Source: JAKFWF01 sp963732635 (GTDB taxonomy: Bacteria > Pseudomonadota > Alphaproteobacteria > Rhizobiales > Hyphomicrobiaceae). From it: a stretch of 64,000 nt of DNA. The stretch spans positions 62,001 to 126,000 of the forward strand of contig CAVTAL010000019.1 of assembly GCA_963732635.1 (NCBI GenBank), given 5' to 3'. Below the pieces are notes generated by a model. That model made no database searches, was not told the DNA's origin, and worked only from the letters and a program-made list of their open reading frames with translations. The translations under genes were made by a program, and so were the position numbers. Shown here one piece after another: positions 53,478 through 62,322 of this stretch (position 1 is the stretch's first letter; every line of letters begins with the position of its first letter).

Positions 53478-54604
53478 GCGCGGCGGTCGAATGCGACGTG
53501 GCGATCGTCGGCGGCGGCACCGCCGGTTGCGCGGCGGCCGTGCATTTGCGACGCGCCGGCATGTCCGTCGTACTGGTCGAACGCGACCGCTGCGGGGCGG
53601 CGGCCTCCGGTGTCAATTTCGGCGGCGTGCGCCAGCAGGGCCGCAATCCGGTCGAACTGGCATTGGCGCGGCGCTCGCGCGAGATCTGGGGCTCGCTTAA
53701 CGAGCTTCTCGGCGAAGACACCGAATTCGCCGCCACCGGGCATTTGAAGCTCGCCCGCACCGACGCCGACATGGCCGAGCTCGAAGCCTATGCCGGCGAT
53801 CGCCCGCGAGCATGGCCTTGAGCTGCAGATGATCGGCCGCAACGCCATCCGCGCTCAATATCCCTGGTTCGGCGAGAAAGTGATCGGCGCCTCGCTTGCC
53901 GCCATGGATGGGCAGGCCAATCCGCGCGTGGTGGCGCCGGCCTATGCCCGTCTCGCCCGCCGCCTTGGTGTCGATGTGCGCGAGCAGACGGCGGTGACCG
54001 CCGCGCGCCGCACCGAAGCGCGGCTTCGAGATCGAGGCCGGCGCGCTGAAGGTGGTGTCGAAGCAACTGATCAACACCGCCGGCATGGGCGCTGCCAAGA
54101 TTGCAGCACTGTTCGGTGACGTGGTGCCGCTCAAGGCGATGCTGCCGAACATGATCGTCACCGAGCCGCTGCCCTACCTACTGGTGCAATCGACCGGGGT
54201 CTGCGGCGGCGATGTCTACGCGACGGCAGATCCCGCGCGGCAACGTCATCTTCGGCGGCGGCCGCGGCTTCGGCGACTGGGAGCAATGGCGCTCGCGGCC
54301 GAGCACGCCAGTGACACTCGCAGCCGTGCCGAAGTTGCTCGATCTAGTGCCGGCGTTTCGCGATGCCCTCGTCATTCGCAGCTGGTCAGGCATCGACGGC
54401 GAGACTCCGGACAAGTTGCCGGTAATCGGGCATTCGCCCACGACGGCGGGGTTGATCCACGCCTTCGGCTTCTCCGGCGCCGGCTTCCAGCTGGGTCCGG
54501 TCATGGGCGAGGTGCTGGCCGAACTGGCGCTCAAAGGCGAGGCTTCGACGCCGATCGACGCCTTCCGCGCCGACCGCTTTAATCAAACGTCCGATGCCGC
54601 GTGA
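53474..54604 (+). CDS. DAO-type FAD oxidoreductase subunit (three frame breaks)
   Basis: The catalytic beta-type subunit (HcnC/D-amino-acid oxidase family), about 376 residues. N-terminal FAD motif: DVAIVGGGTAGCAAAVHL, then GVNFGGVRQQG. Then, in three successive other frames, IAREHGLELQMIGRNAIR, FEIEAGALKVVSKQLINTAG, and RGNVIFGGGRGFGDWEQW followed by GLIHAFGFSGAGFQLGPVMGE. Each step is one extra base: at the GG of 53794-53795, near 54018-54024 and near 54219-54221. Removing three bases keeps the full family length. The rest of the protein is well conserved, so errors are likelier than decay, but this is the most damaged gene in the window. Confidence 0.85.
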
Positions 54605-54664
54605 CAAACGCCGCGACCTTCGGGCATGCTGGCATTCAATGCTCATGATCCAGGAGAGAGTAAA

Positions 54665-56212
54665 ATGAGATGCCTTAAATTGCTGGCTTCCGCGGCGGTA
54701 CTGTCGCTGTTGGCCGCCGGCAGCGCGCTTGCCCAGAAGACCTTGAACATCGGCATGGCTGCCGCCGACGTCGGCCAGCTCGATCCGCACAAGGCGGCGA
54801 CGACGCAGGACAAGCCGGTCGTCTCCTGGATCTTCAACGGCCTCGTGCGCCTGAAGCCGGGCTCGGCCAAGCTCGAAGACATCGAACCCGATCTGGCCGA
54901 GAAGTGGACCGCGTCCGCCGACAAGCTTGTCTGGACGTTCAACCTGCGCAAGGGCGTCAAGTTCCACGGCAACTATGGCGAACTGACCGCCGATGACGTG
55001 GTGTTCTCGCTGCAGCGCGCGGGTAGCTCCAAGACCTCGTCGTTCTCGGCCGATTACGCCAGCGTCGACAAGATCGAGGCGGTCGATCCGCTGACCGTCA
55101 AGATCACGCTGAAGAGCCCGATCCCGTCGCTGCTCGGCATTGTCGCCAACTATCATGGCGGCAACATCGTCTCGAAGAAGGCGGTCGAGGAACGCGGCGA
55201 CAACTTCCGCATCCAGCCGATCGGCACCGGCCCATTCGCGTTCGAAGGCTACAAGCCGAACGAAAGCGTCACCCTCGTCGGCCACGCCGGCTACTTCCGT
55301 GGCAAGCCGAAGATCGACAAGATTGTCTATCGCTTCATTCCCTCCGACAGCTCGCGCGACTTGGCCTTCGAGTCAGGCGAACTCGACCTGCTTTATGGCC
55401 GTCAGGACCAGCTGTGGGTCGACCGCATGAAGAAGAAGGCCGGCGTCGTCGTCGATGCCGTGCCTCCGGGCGAACTCGGCATGCTCAGCCTCAACATGAA
55501 GCAGAAGCCGCTCGACGATGTCCGCGTGCGCCGCGCCATCGCCTACGCCGTCGACCCAGACGGCCTCGCCGCCCACAAGGGCAAGTCAGTCGCGACCGCC
55601 GCCCAGTCGATGGTGCCGATCGGTTATCTCGGCCAGGTCGCGGCCATGCCGATGGAGAAGCGCGATATCGCCAAGGCCAAGGCGTTGCTGGCGGAAGCCG
55701 GCTACAAGGACGGCATCAAGTTCAAGGTGATCCAGACCCAGCTGCCGACGATGTTGTCTTCGATGCAGGTGGTGCAGGCGCAGCTGAAGGAAGCTGGCAT
55801 CGACATGCAGCTTGAGGTCGTCGACCACCAGACCTTCCATGCCAACATCCGCAAGGATCTGTCGCAGGGCGTCTATTACGCAGCTGCCCGCTTCCCCGTC
55901 GCCGACGTTTACCTGACGCAGTTCTTCCACTCGAAGTCGATCGTGCTGAAGCCGACGGCGGTGACGAACTTCTCGCACTGCGATGTCGCCGACAAGGAGA
56001 TCGAAGACGCGCGCGTGTCGGCCGATCCGGTGAAGCAGAAGGAACTGTGGGCGGCGGCTCAGAAGAAGATCGCGGAAGCGGTTTGCGCCGTGCCGCTGTT
56101 CGAAGCGCTGCAAGTGTGGGCCCGCAGCCCCGCCGTCGACTACGGATACAAGTTCGAAGGCGCGTTGCAGTTGGGTCCGGTGATCACGGAGTTGACGGAT
56201 AAGAAGGGGTGA
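54665..56212 (+). CDS. Peptide/opine ABC transporter substrate-binding protein
   Basis: A 515-residue periplasmic SBP_bac_5 family protein. It has a clear signal peptide (cleavage near GSALAQK). Family motifs are DIEPDLAEKWTASADKLVWTF, LRKGVKFHGNYGELTADDVVFSL and AIAYAVDPDGLAAHKG. The ATG at 54665 follows AGGAGAG by 5-6 bases. It starts a second operon for uptake (SBP, two permeases, two ATPases), 60 bases after the amine dehydrogenase genes. It probably binds a dipeptide or amino-acid conjugate. Confidence 0.95.
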   Translation: MRCLKLLASAAVLSLLAAGSALAQKTLNIGMAAADVGQLDPHKAATTQDKPVVSWIFNGLVRLKPGSAKLEDIEPDLAEKWTASADKLVWTFNLRKGVKFHGNYGELTADDVVFSLQRAGSSKTSSFSADYASVDKIEAVDPLTVKITLKSPIPSLLGIVANYHGGNIVSKKAVEERGDNFRIQPIGTGPFAFEGYKPNESVTLVGHAGYFRGKPKIDKIVYRFIPSDSSRDLAFESGELDLLYGRQDQLWVDRMKKKAGVVVDAVPPGELGMLSLNMKQKPLDDVRVRRAIAYAVDPDGLAAHKGKSVATAAQSMVPIGYLGQVAAMPMEKRDIAKAKALLAEAGYKDGIKFKVIQTQLPTMLSSMQVVQAQLKEAGIDMQLEVVDHQTFHANIRKDLSQGVYYAAARFPVADVYLTQFFHSKSIVLKPTAVTNFSHCDVADKEIEDARVSADPVKQKELWAAAQKKIAEAVCAVPLFEALQVWARSPAVDYGYKFEGALQLGPVITELTDKKG

Positions 56213-56332
56213 ATGCCCTCTCCCCCGCCATTCGCGCGAGGAGTTGAGCGGCTGGCCGAGGGCTGAGAGCGCCAGGCACCTTCTACATAGCGCTAATCGA
56301 CGCTAGCGCAAGTGGCCGCCCCTCACCCTAAC

Positions 56333-56370
56333 CCTCTCCCCCTACGCGCAAGGAGCGCTAGGGGGAGAGG
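56333..56370. repeat. Palindromic element between SBP and permease genes
   Basis: CCTCTCCCCCTA (56333-56344) pairs perfectly with TAGGGGGAGAGG (56359-56370) around a GC-rich loop. A similar CCCTCTCCCCC stretch lies at 56216-56226 and again at 56409-56417. The text CCCTCACCCTAACCCTCTCCCC is of a kind seen in dispersed bacterial palindromes. It may stabilise the upstream mRNA so that the binding protein is made in excess over the permeases. Confidence 0.6.
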
Positions 56371-56418
56371 GGACGATCGCGCGCTCTGCATCGACCACCA
56401 ACCGAAACCCTCTCCCCC

Positions 56419-57360
56419 ATGCTCCAGTTCATCGCCAAGCGACTGCTGTTTGCAATCCCGACGCTGCTGGCGGTGCTGACGCTCGTGTTCTTTCTGGTGC
56501 GCATCGTGCCAGGCGATCCGGCGCTGGTGGTGCTTGGCGATCAGGCGAGCCCCGATGCGCTGGCCGCCATGCGCGAACGCCTCGGCCTCAACAAGCCGCT
56601 GCCGGTGCAATACTTCGAGTATCTGATCGGCATCGCACAGGGCGATCTCGGCCGTTCACTGACGACCAACCGGCCGGTGATGACCGACATGCTGTCGGTG
56701 CTGCCGTACACCATCGAGCTGACGCTCGCGAGCCTCGTTATCGGCATTGTCGGCGGCGTGCCGCTGGGCGTCATGGCGGCGATGAAGCGCAACGGCCTCG
56801 CCGATTGGCTGGCGCGCATCGTATCGCTGATCGGCCTGTCGTTTCCGGCATTCGTGTCGGGTGTGTTGCTGCTCGTCCTGTTCGCGATCCAGTACCGCTG
56901 GTTCCCGGTGATCTCGGCACCGAAATCGGCGACGCTCTACGAGCACTTGCGCGCATTGGCACTGCCGGCGATCAACCTCGGCGTGATCATGATCGCCTAT
57001 GTCACCCGCGTCACGCGCTCGGGCATGTTGACCGCGCTCGGCGAGGACTATGTACGCACCGCCCGCGCCAAGGGCGTGCCGGCGCGCATGGTGGTGTGGC
57101 GGCACGCGCTGCGCAATGTGCTGATCCCTGTCGTCACCATCATCGGCCTCAATCTCGGCGTGCTGATCGGCAACTCGGTGCTGACCGAGATCGTGTTCTC
57201 CAGGCCCGGCCTTGGCAAGATCATCGTCAATGCGCTCAATACCCGCGACTACGCCACACTGCAGGGCATGATGGTGGTGTTTGCCTTTGCCATCGTGATC
57301 GCCAACGTCATCACCGATCTTGTCTACGGCCTCGTCGATCCACGGGTGAAAACGCCATGA
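56419..57360 (+). CDS. Dipeptide-type ABC transporter permease (DppB-like)
   Basis: A 313-residue inner-membrane permease with six helices. Start pattern: LQFIAKRLLFAIPTLLAVLTLVF. The EAA-type loop appears as YVRTARAKGVPARMVVWRHALRN. It shares ATGA with the next permease gene. The family order (permease B, permease C, ATPase D, ATPase F) is complete in this locus. Confidence 0.95.
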   Translation: MLQFIAKRLLFAIPTLLAVLTLVFFLVRIVPGDPALVVLGDQASPDALAAMRERLGLNKPLPVQYFEYLIGIAQGDLGRSLTTNRPVMTDMLSVLPYTIELTLASLVIGIVGGVPLGVMAAMKRNGLADWLARIVSLIGLSFPAFVSGVLLLVLFAIQYRWFPVISAPKSATLYEHLRALALPAINLGVIMIAYVTRVTRSGMLTALGEDYVRTARAKGVPARMVVWRHALRNVLIPVVTIIGLNLGVLIGNSVLTEIVFSRPGLGKIIVNALNTRDYATLQGMMVVFAFAIVIANVITDLVYGLVDPRVKTP

Positions 57361-58220
57361 GCGCCGCTTCTCCCGCCGCCACGCCGGCCCGTGTTTCGAC
57401 CTGGACCCGCGCCCGCGGCAACGTCTCGATCCTGCTCGGCCTCGCGATCTGTCTGACGCTTGTCACCATGGCGGTGTTCGCGCCGTGGGTGGCGCCGTTC
57501 GACCCCAACAAGCAAATGCTCGGAACTCAGCTCGCCGATCCGTCTGCGAAGCACTGGTTCGGCTTCGATTCATTCGGTCGCGATGTGTTCTCGCGCATCG
57601 TCTATGGCGCGCGGATCTCACTGTGGGTCGGCGTCGTCGCGACACTGATGGCGATGCTGCTCGGCACCGTCATCGGCATCGTCGCCGGCTATTTCGGTGG
57701 CACGATCGATCGTGTCATCACCATGGTGACCGATGTGCTGCTGTCATTCCCGCAACTCGTGATGGGCCTGCTGTTGGTCGCGGTGCTGGGCGCGAGCCTG
57801 ACCAACATCATCATTGCGATTGCGGTCACCGCCGTGCCGGCGTTCATCCGGCTGGCGCGTGGCTCGACGCTCGCCATGCGCGAGCGCGACTTCATCGATG
57901 CCGGCCGATCACTCGGCTTCTCCGATACACGCATAATGTTCCTGCACGTGCTGCCCAACATCATGGACGAGATCATCGTCATGGGCTCGCTGTGGTTAGC
58001 TACCGCCATCCGCACCGAGTCGACGCTGGCCTTCATCGGTCTCGGCGTACCGCCGCCGACCGCGACCTGGGGCGGCATCATTCGCGAGGGCTTTGAATAT
58101 TTGAACGACAACTACCTGCTAGCGGTGTTCCCGAGCCTCGCCATCCTGATCACCATGATCGGCCTCAACTTGATCGGCGACGGTCTGCGCGACGCCACCG
58201 ACCCGAGGGCGCCGCAATGA
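57357..58220 (+). CDS. Dipeptide-type ABC transporter permease (DppC-like)
   Basis: A 287-residue permease with an N-terminal helix and five more. Marks are HWFGFDSFGRDVFSRIVYGAR, the diagnostic DppC motif, and the EAA loop RDFIDAGRSLGFSDTRIMFLH. The final TLAFIGLGVPPPTATWGGII is also typical. Start and stop overlap neighbours by ATGA on both sides, showing tight coupling. Confidence 0.95.
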   Translation: MSAASPAATPARVSTWTRARGNVSILLGLAICLTLVTMAVFAPWVAPFDPNKQMLGTQLADPSAKHWFGFDSFGRDVFSRIVYGARISLWVGVVATLMAMLLGTVIGIVAGYFGGTIDRVITMVTDVLLSFPQLVMGLLLVAVLGASLTNIIIAIAVTAVPAFIRLARGSTLAMRERDFIDAGRSLGFSDTRIMFLHVLPNIMDEIIVMGSLWLATAIRTESTLAFIGLGVPPPTATWGGIIREGFEYLNDNYLLAVFPSLAILITMIGLNLIGDGLRDATDPRAPQ

Positions 58221-59206
58221 GCGATGTTGCGTCCGTTGCCTTGTCGGTGAAGGGCCTCACCACCGAGATCCGCAGTCGCGGGACCTGGTACCAAGCCGTG
58301 CGCGACGTCAGTTTCGAAGTTCATCAGCGCGAGACCATCGCTCTGGTTGGCGAGTTGGGCTGCGGCAAGAGTTTGACGGCGCTGTCGATCATGGCGCTGT
58401 TGCCGAAGGGCGTCGGGCGCATGGCGTCTGGCACGATCGAGGTCGAGGGCGATCGTATTGACGGCGCCAGTGATGCGCAAATGGAGAAGGTGCGTGGCAA
58501 CCGCATCGGCATGGTGTTCCAGGAGCCGATGACGTCGCTCAATCCGGTGCTGCAGGTCGGCTTCCAGATCGCTGAGCCGCTGATCTATCACAAGGGGATG
58601 TCGCGCTCCGCCGCGCGCAGTCGCGCCGTCGAATTGATGGAACTGGTCCGCATCCCAAGTGCCGCCGAACGGCTCGATGCCTATCCGCATCAGTTCTCTG
58701 GCGGCATGCGGCAGCGGGTAATGATTGCCATCGCGCTTGCCTGCGCGCCGAAGGTGCTGATCGCCGATGAGCCGACGACGGCGCTCGACGTCACGATCCA
58801 GGCGCAGGTGCTGGCGCTGCTGGCCGGTCTGCAGAAATCGGCTGATTTGGCGGTGCTGCTGATCACCCACAACCTCGGCGTGGTGGCCTCGGTCGCCGAC
58901 CGGGTGCTCGTGATGTACGGCGGCGACGTGGTCGAGAGCGCACCTGTCCGCGACCTGTTCGCGCGGCCGACCCACCCCTACACTTCGGCGCTGCTGGCGG
59001 CGATGCCGCGCGCCGACCGCTCGACCGCCGAGATTGCACCGATCCCCGGCACCGTGCCGCCGCTACCGGAGATGCCGTCCGGTTGCCGCTTCCAGTCGCG
59101 CTGTCCTCTGCGGCAAGCGAAGTGTGCAGAACTACCGCCGTTGACCGCGATCGATGGTGCGGGTGCGCATCAAGTGCGGTGCTGGGTCAAGGGAGCGGGC
59201 GCATGA
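58217..59206 (+). CDS. Dipeptide-type ABC transporter ATP-binding protein (DppD-like)
   Basis: A 329-residue ATPase. Walker A reads GELGCGKSL (a Leu-Gly variant of the usual GESGSGKS), Q-loop FQEPMTSLNPV, ABC signature FSGGMRQRV, Walker B VLIADEPTTALD and the H-loop in ITHNLGVVA. The C-terminal oligopeptide-specific region has GCRFQSRCPLRQAKC, a cluster-type Cys motif. It is coupled by ATGA to both neighbours. Confidence 0.95.
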   Translation: MSDVASVALSVKGLTTEIRSRGTWYQAVRDVSFEVHQRETIALVGELGCGKSLTALSIMALLPKGVGRMASGTIEVEGDRIDGASDAQMEKVRGNRIGMVFQEPMTSLNPVLQVGFQIAEPLIYHKGMSRSAARSRAVELMELVRIPSAAERLDAYPHQFSGGMRQRVMIAIALACAPKVLIADEPTTALDVTIQAQVLALLAGLQKSADLAVLLITHNLGVVASVADRVLVMYGGDVVESAPVRDLFARPTHPYTSALLAAMPRADRSTAEIAPIPGTVPPLPEMPSGCRFQSRCPLRQAKCAELPPLTAIDGAGAHQVRCWVKGAGA

Positions 59207-60189
59207 CCGACACGCCGCTGCTCAAGGTTGAGGGCCTGACCAAGATTTTCGTGACGAAGCGCGGATTTCCGGTGCCAAAGAAGGTGTTGGTGCGCGCCGT
59301 CGACGGCGTTTCGTTCGAGGTCGGCAAGGCGGAAGCGCTCGGCATCGTCGGCGAGTCCGGTTGCGGCAAGTCGACCGTCGCGCGCGTCGCGCTGCGCTTG
59401 CTGAAGGCCGACGGCGGCAGCGTTCATTTCAACGGCGAGGATGTGTTCGCAGCAGACCCAGCCCGCATGCGCAAGCTGCGCGCGCGCATGCAGATCGTGT
59501 TCCAGGACCCGGCCTCGTCGCTCGATCCGCGCCAACGGGTGGGCGACGCACTGGCCGAACCGCTTGCCGTGCACGGCATCGCGAAGGGCAGTGCGGCAGC
59601 TCCCCGCGTGCGCGAGTTGCTGGATGAGGTCGGCCTGCCGCAAACGGCGATCGACCGCTTCCCGCACGAGTTCTCCGGCGGTCAGCGTCAGCGTATCGGC
59701 ATTGCGCGGGCATTGGCCCTGGGCCCCGATCTGATTTTCGCGGACGAGCCGGTATCGGCGCTCGACGTCTCGGTGCAGGCGCAGATCCTGGCGCTGCTGG
59801 CCGAACTGAAAGCGCGGCGCGGACTTTCGTTCGTGTTCATTAGCCACGACCTCGGCGTCATCCGCTATTTCTGCCAGCGCGTCGTGGTGATGTACCTCGG
59901 TCGCGTCATCGAGGAGGGGCCAGCTTCTGACCTGCTCGACAAGCCATTGCATCCCTATACTGATCTGCTGCGACGTTCGTCGCCGGTGCCGGACCCGGCA
60001 CATGCGATCGAGATGAAGCTGCAGGAAGGCGAGCCGCCGTCGCCGATCAATCCGCCGTCGGGCTGCCATTTTCATCCGCGTTGCCCGCACGCGAACGATC
60101 GTTGTCGGGCAGTGGCGCCGCAGTTACGGCAGGTTTCGCCCGGTCGGAAGGCAGCCTGCCATTTGCACGATCCAGCCCAAGGCAACTAA
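59203..60189 (+). CDS. Dipeptide-type ABC transporter ATP-binding protein (DppF-like)
   Basis: A 328-residue ATPase, partner of the DppD-like protein. Walker A GESGCGKST, Q-loop FQDPASSLDPRQ, signature FSGGQRQRI, Walker B LIFADEPVSALD and H-loop ISHDLGVI. The C-terminal Cys motif GCHFHPRCPHANDRC is present. It is the last gene of the importer operon; its TAA overlaps the stop of the convergent FecR-like gene. Confidence 0.95.
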   Translation: MTDTPLLKVEGLTKIFVTKRGFPVPKKVLVRAVDGVSFEVGKAEALGIVGESGCGKSTVARVALRLLKADGGSVHFNGEDVFAADPARMRKLRARMQIVFQDPASSLDPRQRVGDALAEPLAVHGIAKGSAAAPRVRELLDEVGLPQTAIDRFPHEFSGGQRQRIGIARALALGPDLIFADEPVSALDVSVQAQILALLAELKARRGLSFVFISHDLGVIRYFCQRVVVMYLGRVIEEGPASDLLDKPLHPYTDLLRRSSPVPDPAHAIEMKLQEGEPPSPINPPSGCHFHPRCPHANDRCRAVAPQLRQVSPGRKAACHLHDPAQGN

Positions 60190-60944
60190 CCCTTGGCCCA
60201 AGCCTTGGCCTGCGTGCGGCAGTCGTTCTCCAGCAGTGTGCGCATGGCGGCGCCATCTGCAGTACCGGCCTTGTCGATCAGCCGCAACTTGATCTGGCGC
60301 TGGCCGGTGCCGGCGGCGGTGATCTGATAAATGGTGTCGGCGCTGGGCGGCATTGCACCTGGCCAATCGGCCGTCATCGCATCGCCGGCAAAGCCGACAA
60401 TCGCCTTCATGTTCTTGGCGGTGTCGATGACGGTCACGTCGGCGGCGCGACCGGCGGCGGGGCGCTCGATACTGAGGCGGGCGCCGCGCTCGACGCAGAC
60501 GTTGCCGGTGGCGCTGGCGGCAATCATGGTCCAGCTGAAACTCGATACCGCCGTTGGCGCTGGCGCAGGCTTGAAGCTGCGCGTGGCGCCGACGCGGGAC
60601 TGGTCGACGCCGCCGGTGGCGAGCAGTTCCTTGGCCTTCGCCCACACGGTTTCGACCAGCGGCTCGCCTTTGCTGATGTCCTTAACCGGGCGGCTCGCGG
60701 CGCCATTGATCTGCAGCGTCGCACCCGACGGCAGCATGACGCGAACCTTGGCGCCGGCCGGCACGTCGAGCTTGTCACTGTCGGCGAGCTGCATGCCGGG
60801 CTTCAGTTCAGGTGCACTCGACGACACGATCAGGATGTCGGCGGATGCGGCGGTCGCGGTCAGCAACACAACGGCAAGGGCCGCCACCTGGACCCGTCGG
60901 TCGGCGATGAAATCATGGCGCATGGTTGAAATTCCTTTCGTCAT
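60186..60944 (-). CDS. Secreted FecR-like protein
   Basis: A 252-residue protein with a signal peptide (AALAVVLLTATAASA). A FecR-type beta domain follows: LDVPAGAKVRVMLPSGATLQING. The second half has no clear family (ADVTVIDTAKNMKAIVGF, TIYQITAAGTGQRQIKLRL). It starts inside ATGA shared with the CHASE2 gene, so the two are translationally coupled and almost certainly act together. It lacks an iron-siderophore context, so it is not the usual FecR anti-sigma protein. Confidence 0.75.
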   Translation of the reverse strand: MTKGISTMRHDFIADRRVQVAALAVVLLTATAASADILIVSSSAPELKPGMQLADSDKLDVPAGAKVRVMLPSGATLQINGAASRPVKDISKGEPLVETVWAKAKELLATGGVDQSRVGATRSFKPAPAPTAVSSFSWTMIAASATGNVCVERGARLSIERPAAGRAADVTVIDTAKNMKAIVGFAGDAMTADWPGAMPPSADTIYQITAAGTGQRQIKLRLIDKAGTADGAAMRTLLENDCRTQAKAWAKG

Positions 60945-62110
60945 GAAGCTTCATACCAGTATACGCGCGGCCGGTGCAGCAGCCAGCCTACAAACCGTCC
61001 AACGAGCGCGCTCGCCGACCAAGCCAACGCCGGACCGGCGAATGGCAGGATCGTGCGGTTGCCACCGAGCATGACCGCACCGAGCAGCGCCAGCAGCACG
61101 ATCGGCAGCGTCACGGTGATCCAGCTGCTAGACCGAAATGCCCAACCGGCCAAAAAGCCGGTGAAGGACAAGACGAAAGCCAGGATGGCGACAAGTGCCG
61201 GATCGAGCGCGGTCAGGCGACGGCCATCGAGATGCTGCGCCACCGCGTGGGCATGGATCACCACACCCGGCAGCGGCTCGCCGAGGAGTTTCGACAGTGA
61301 TGCTGGGTGCCGGTCGTTGCTGCCGGAAAGATCGCCACCGACCAGCACGACGCGGCCGGCGAGACCGTCGAGCAGCATCTGCGCCAGCCGTCGTTCCATG
61401 TCGTTGGCGGGCAACAGCAGCTGTGCGGCGGGAATGGTCATGAAGGTGTCCGATCCGTCAATCGGCGGCTTCAGCCAGGAAATCCGGGCGGCGGGTGGTG
61501 CAACCTTGGCGCCAGCGACGCGGGCGATGGCGGCAGCAAAATTGTCGGGCGGTGTCGGACCTGGGATCGCCATCGAAGCTTCGGCTTCGCCACGGATCAC
61601 GCCGTCGAGTTCGTATTTTAGATTGAGATAGCCAGACGGCGCGCCGACGGTTGCGACGAAATCCGCCGCATACGCCCGGCGCGCTGTACTTGACGGCACG
61701 CGGTCGTCGATGGTGCCGAGGACGACCTTGGGCGACGCCTTACGCAGCGCCTCAATCAGTTGGCGGTCCTTGGCGGCTTCGGTCGGCTGGTCGAACAGGA
61801 AGTCCAGAGCGATCACCTTGGCGCCCGCTCGATCGAGAAGCTGCACCAGCCGCGCCAACAGCCCGCGATCGATCGGCGAGCGATAGGGCAGGCCGGCGAT
61901 GGCATCGTCGTCGACCAGCACCACGGCGATATTCGGGTGCTGGGTGGCGGCGCGGTCGGCGAGCAAGGCTGTGCGCCAGTCGGCTGTCCAGTGCTCGACA
62001 CTCTCAAGCAGCCGCGTCATCCGCCCGATCTGCACGGTGGCGAGCGTCATCAGCACGGCACCAAGGAGAGCGAGCAGAACGGCAAACGATGTCAACCGTG
62101 AAGCTCGCAT
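60941..62110 (-). CDS. CHASE2-domain membrane protein without output domain
   Basis: A 389-residue protein. An N-terminal helix (FAVLLALLGAVLMTLATVQI) leads to a periplasmic CHASE2 domain of about 240 residues (NIAVVLVDDDAIAGLPYRSPIDR, AKVIALDFLFDQP, RVVLVGGDLSGSNDRHP, PGVVIHAHAVAQHLDGR), then three helices and a short end. No kinase, cyclase or GGDEF domain follows, although most CHASE2 proteins carry one. A signal could pass through the FecR-like partner or an unlinked protein. The start at 62110 directly precedes the first helix. Confidence 0.88.
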   Translation of the reverse strand: MRASRLTSFAVLLALLGAVLMTLATVQIGRMTRLLESVEHWTADWRTALLADRAATQHPNIAVVLVDDDAIAGLPYRSPIDRGLLARLVQLLDRAGAKVIALDFLFDQPTEAAKDRQLIEALRKASPKVVLGTIDDRVPSSTARRAYAADFVATVGAPSGYLNLKYELDGVIRGEAEASMAIPGPTPPDNFAAAIARVAGAKVAPPAARISWLKPPIDGSDTFMTIPAAQLLLPANDMERRLAQMLLDGLAGRVVLVGGDLSGSNDRHPASLSKLLGEPLPGVVIHAHAVAQHLDGRRLTALDPALVAILAFVLSFTGFLAGWAFRSSSWITVTLPIVLLALLGAVMLGGNRTILPFAGPALAWSASALVGRFVGWLLHRPRVYWYEAS

Positions 62111-62322
62111 CAAGCGGCCTCGTGGCGCGTCAGCGACCGCGGGCCTGGCAGGTCGAAAGTGCGGGCAGTCTTGAAATGCATCATCACGGGCGCCGGGGGG
62201 AGTGTCCAACAACTGACCAACTGGTGGGGCAACGATAAGGCGACAAGTGGCATTGGCCAAGTGATCAGCCCGGGAACCCGAGCCGCAGGTGCCAAGTTGT
62301 GCTATCTGGACCACGGACGTTC

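Noticed and set aside
51080..54604. Hydrogen cyanide synthase HcnABC
   Set aside because: The three-part architecture is shared, but the SDR, Ldh-type reductase and amino-acid-type importers point to catabolism of an amine or imino acid. The family alone cannot prove cyanide production.
60186..60944. Classical FecR anti-sigma factor of iron uptake
   Set aside because: No sigma factor, no siderophore receptor, and the protein is secreted with no cytoplasmic anti-sigma part.
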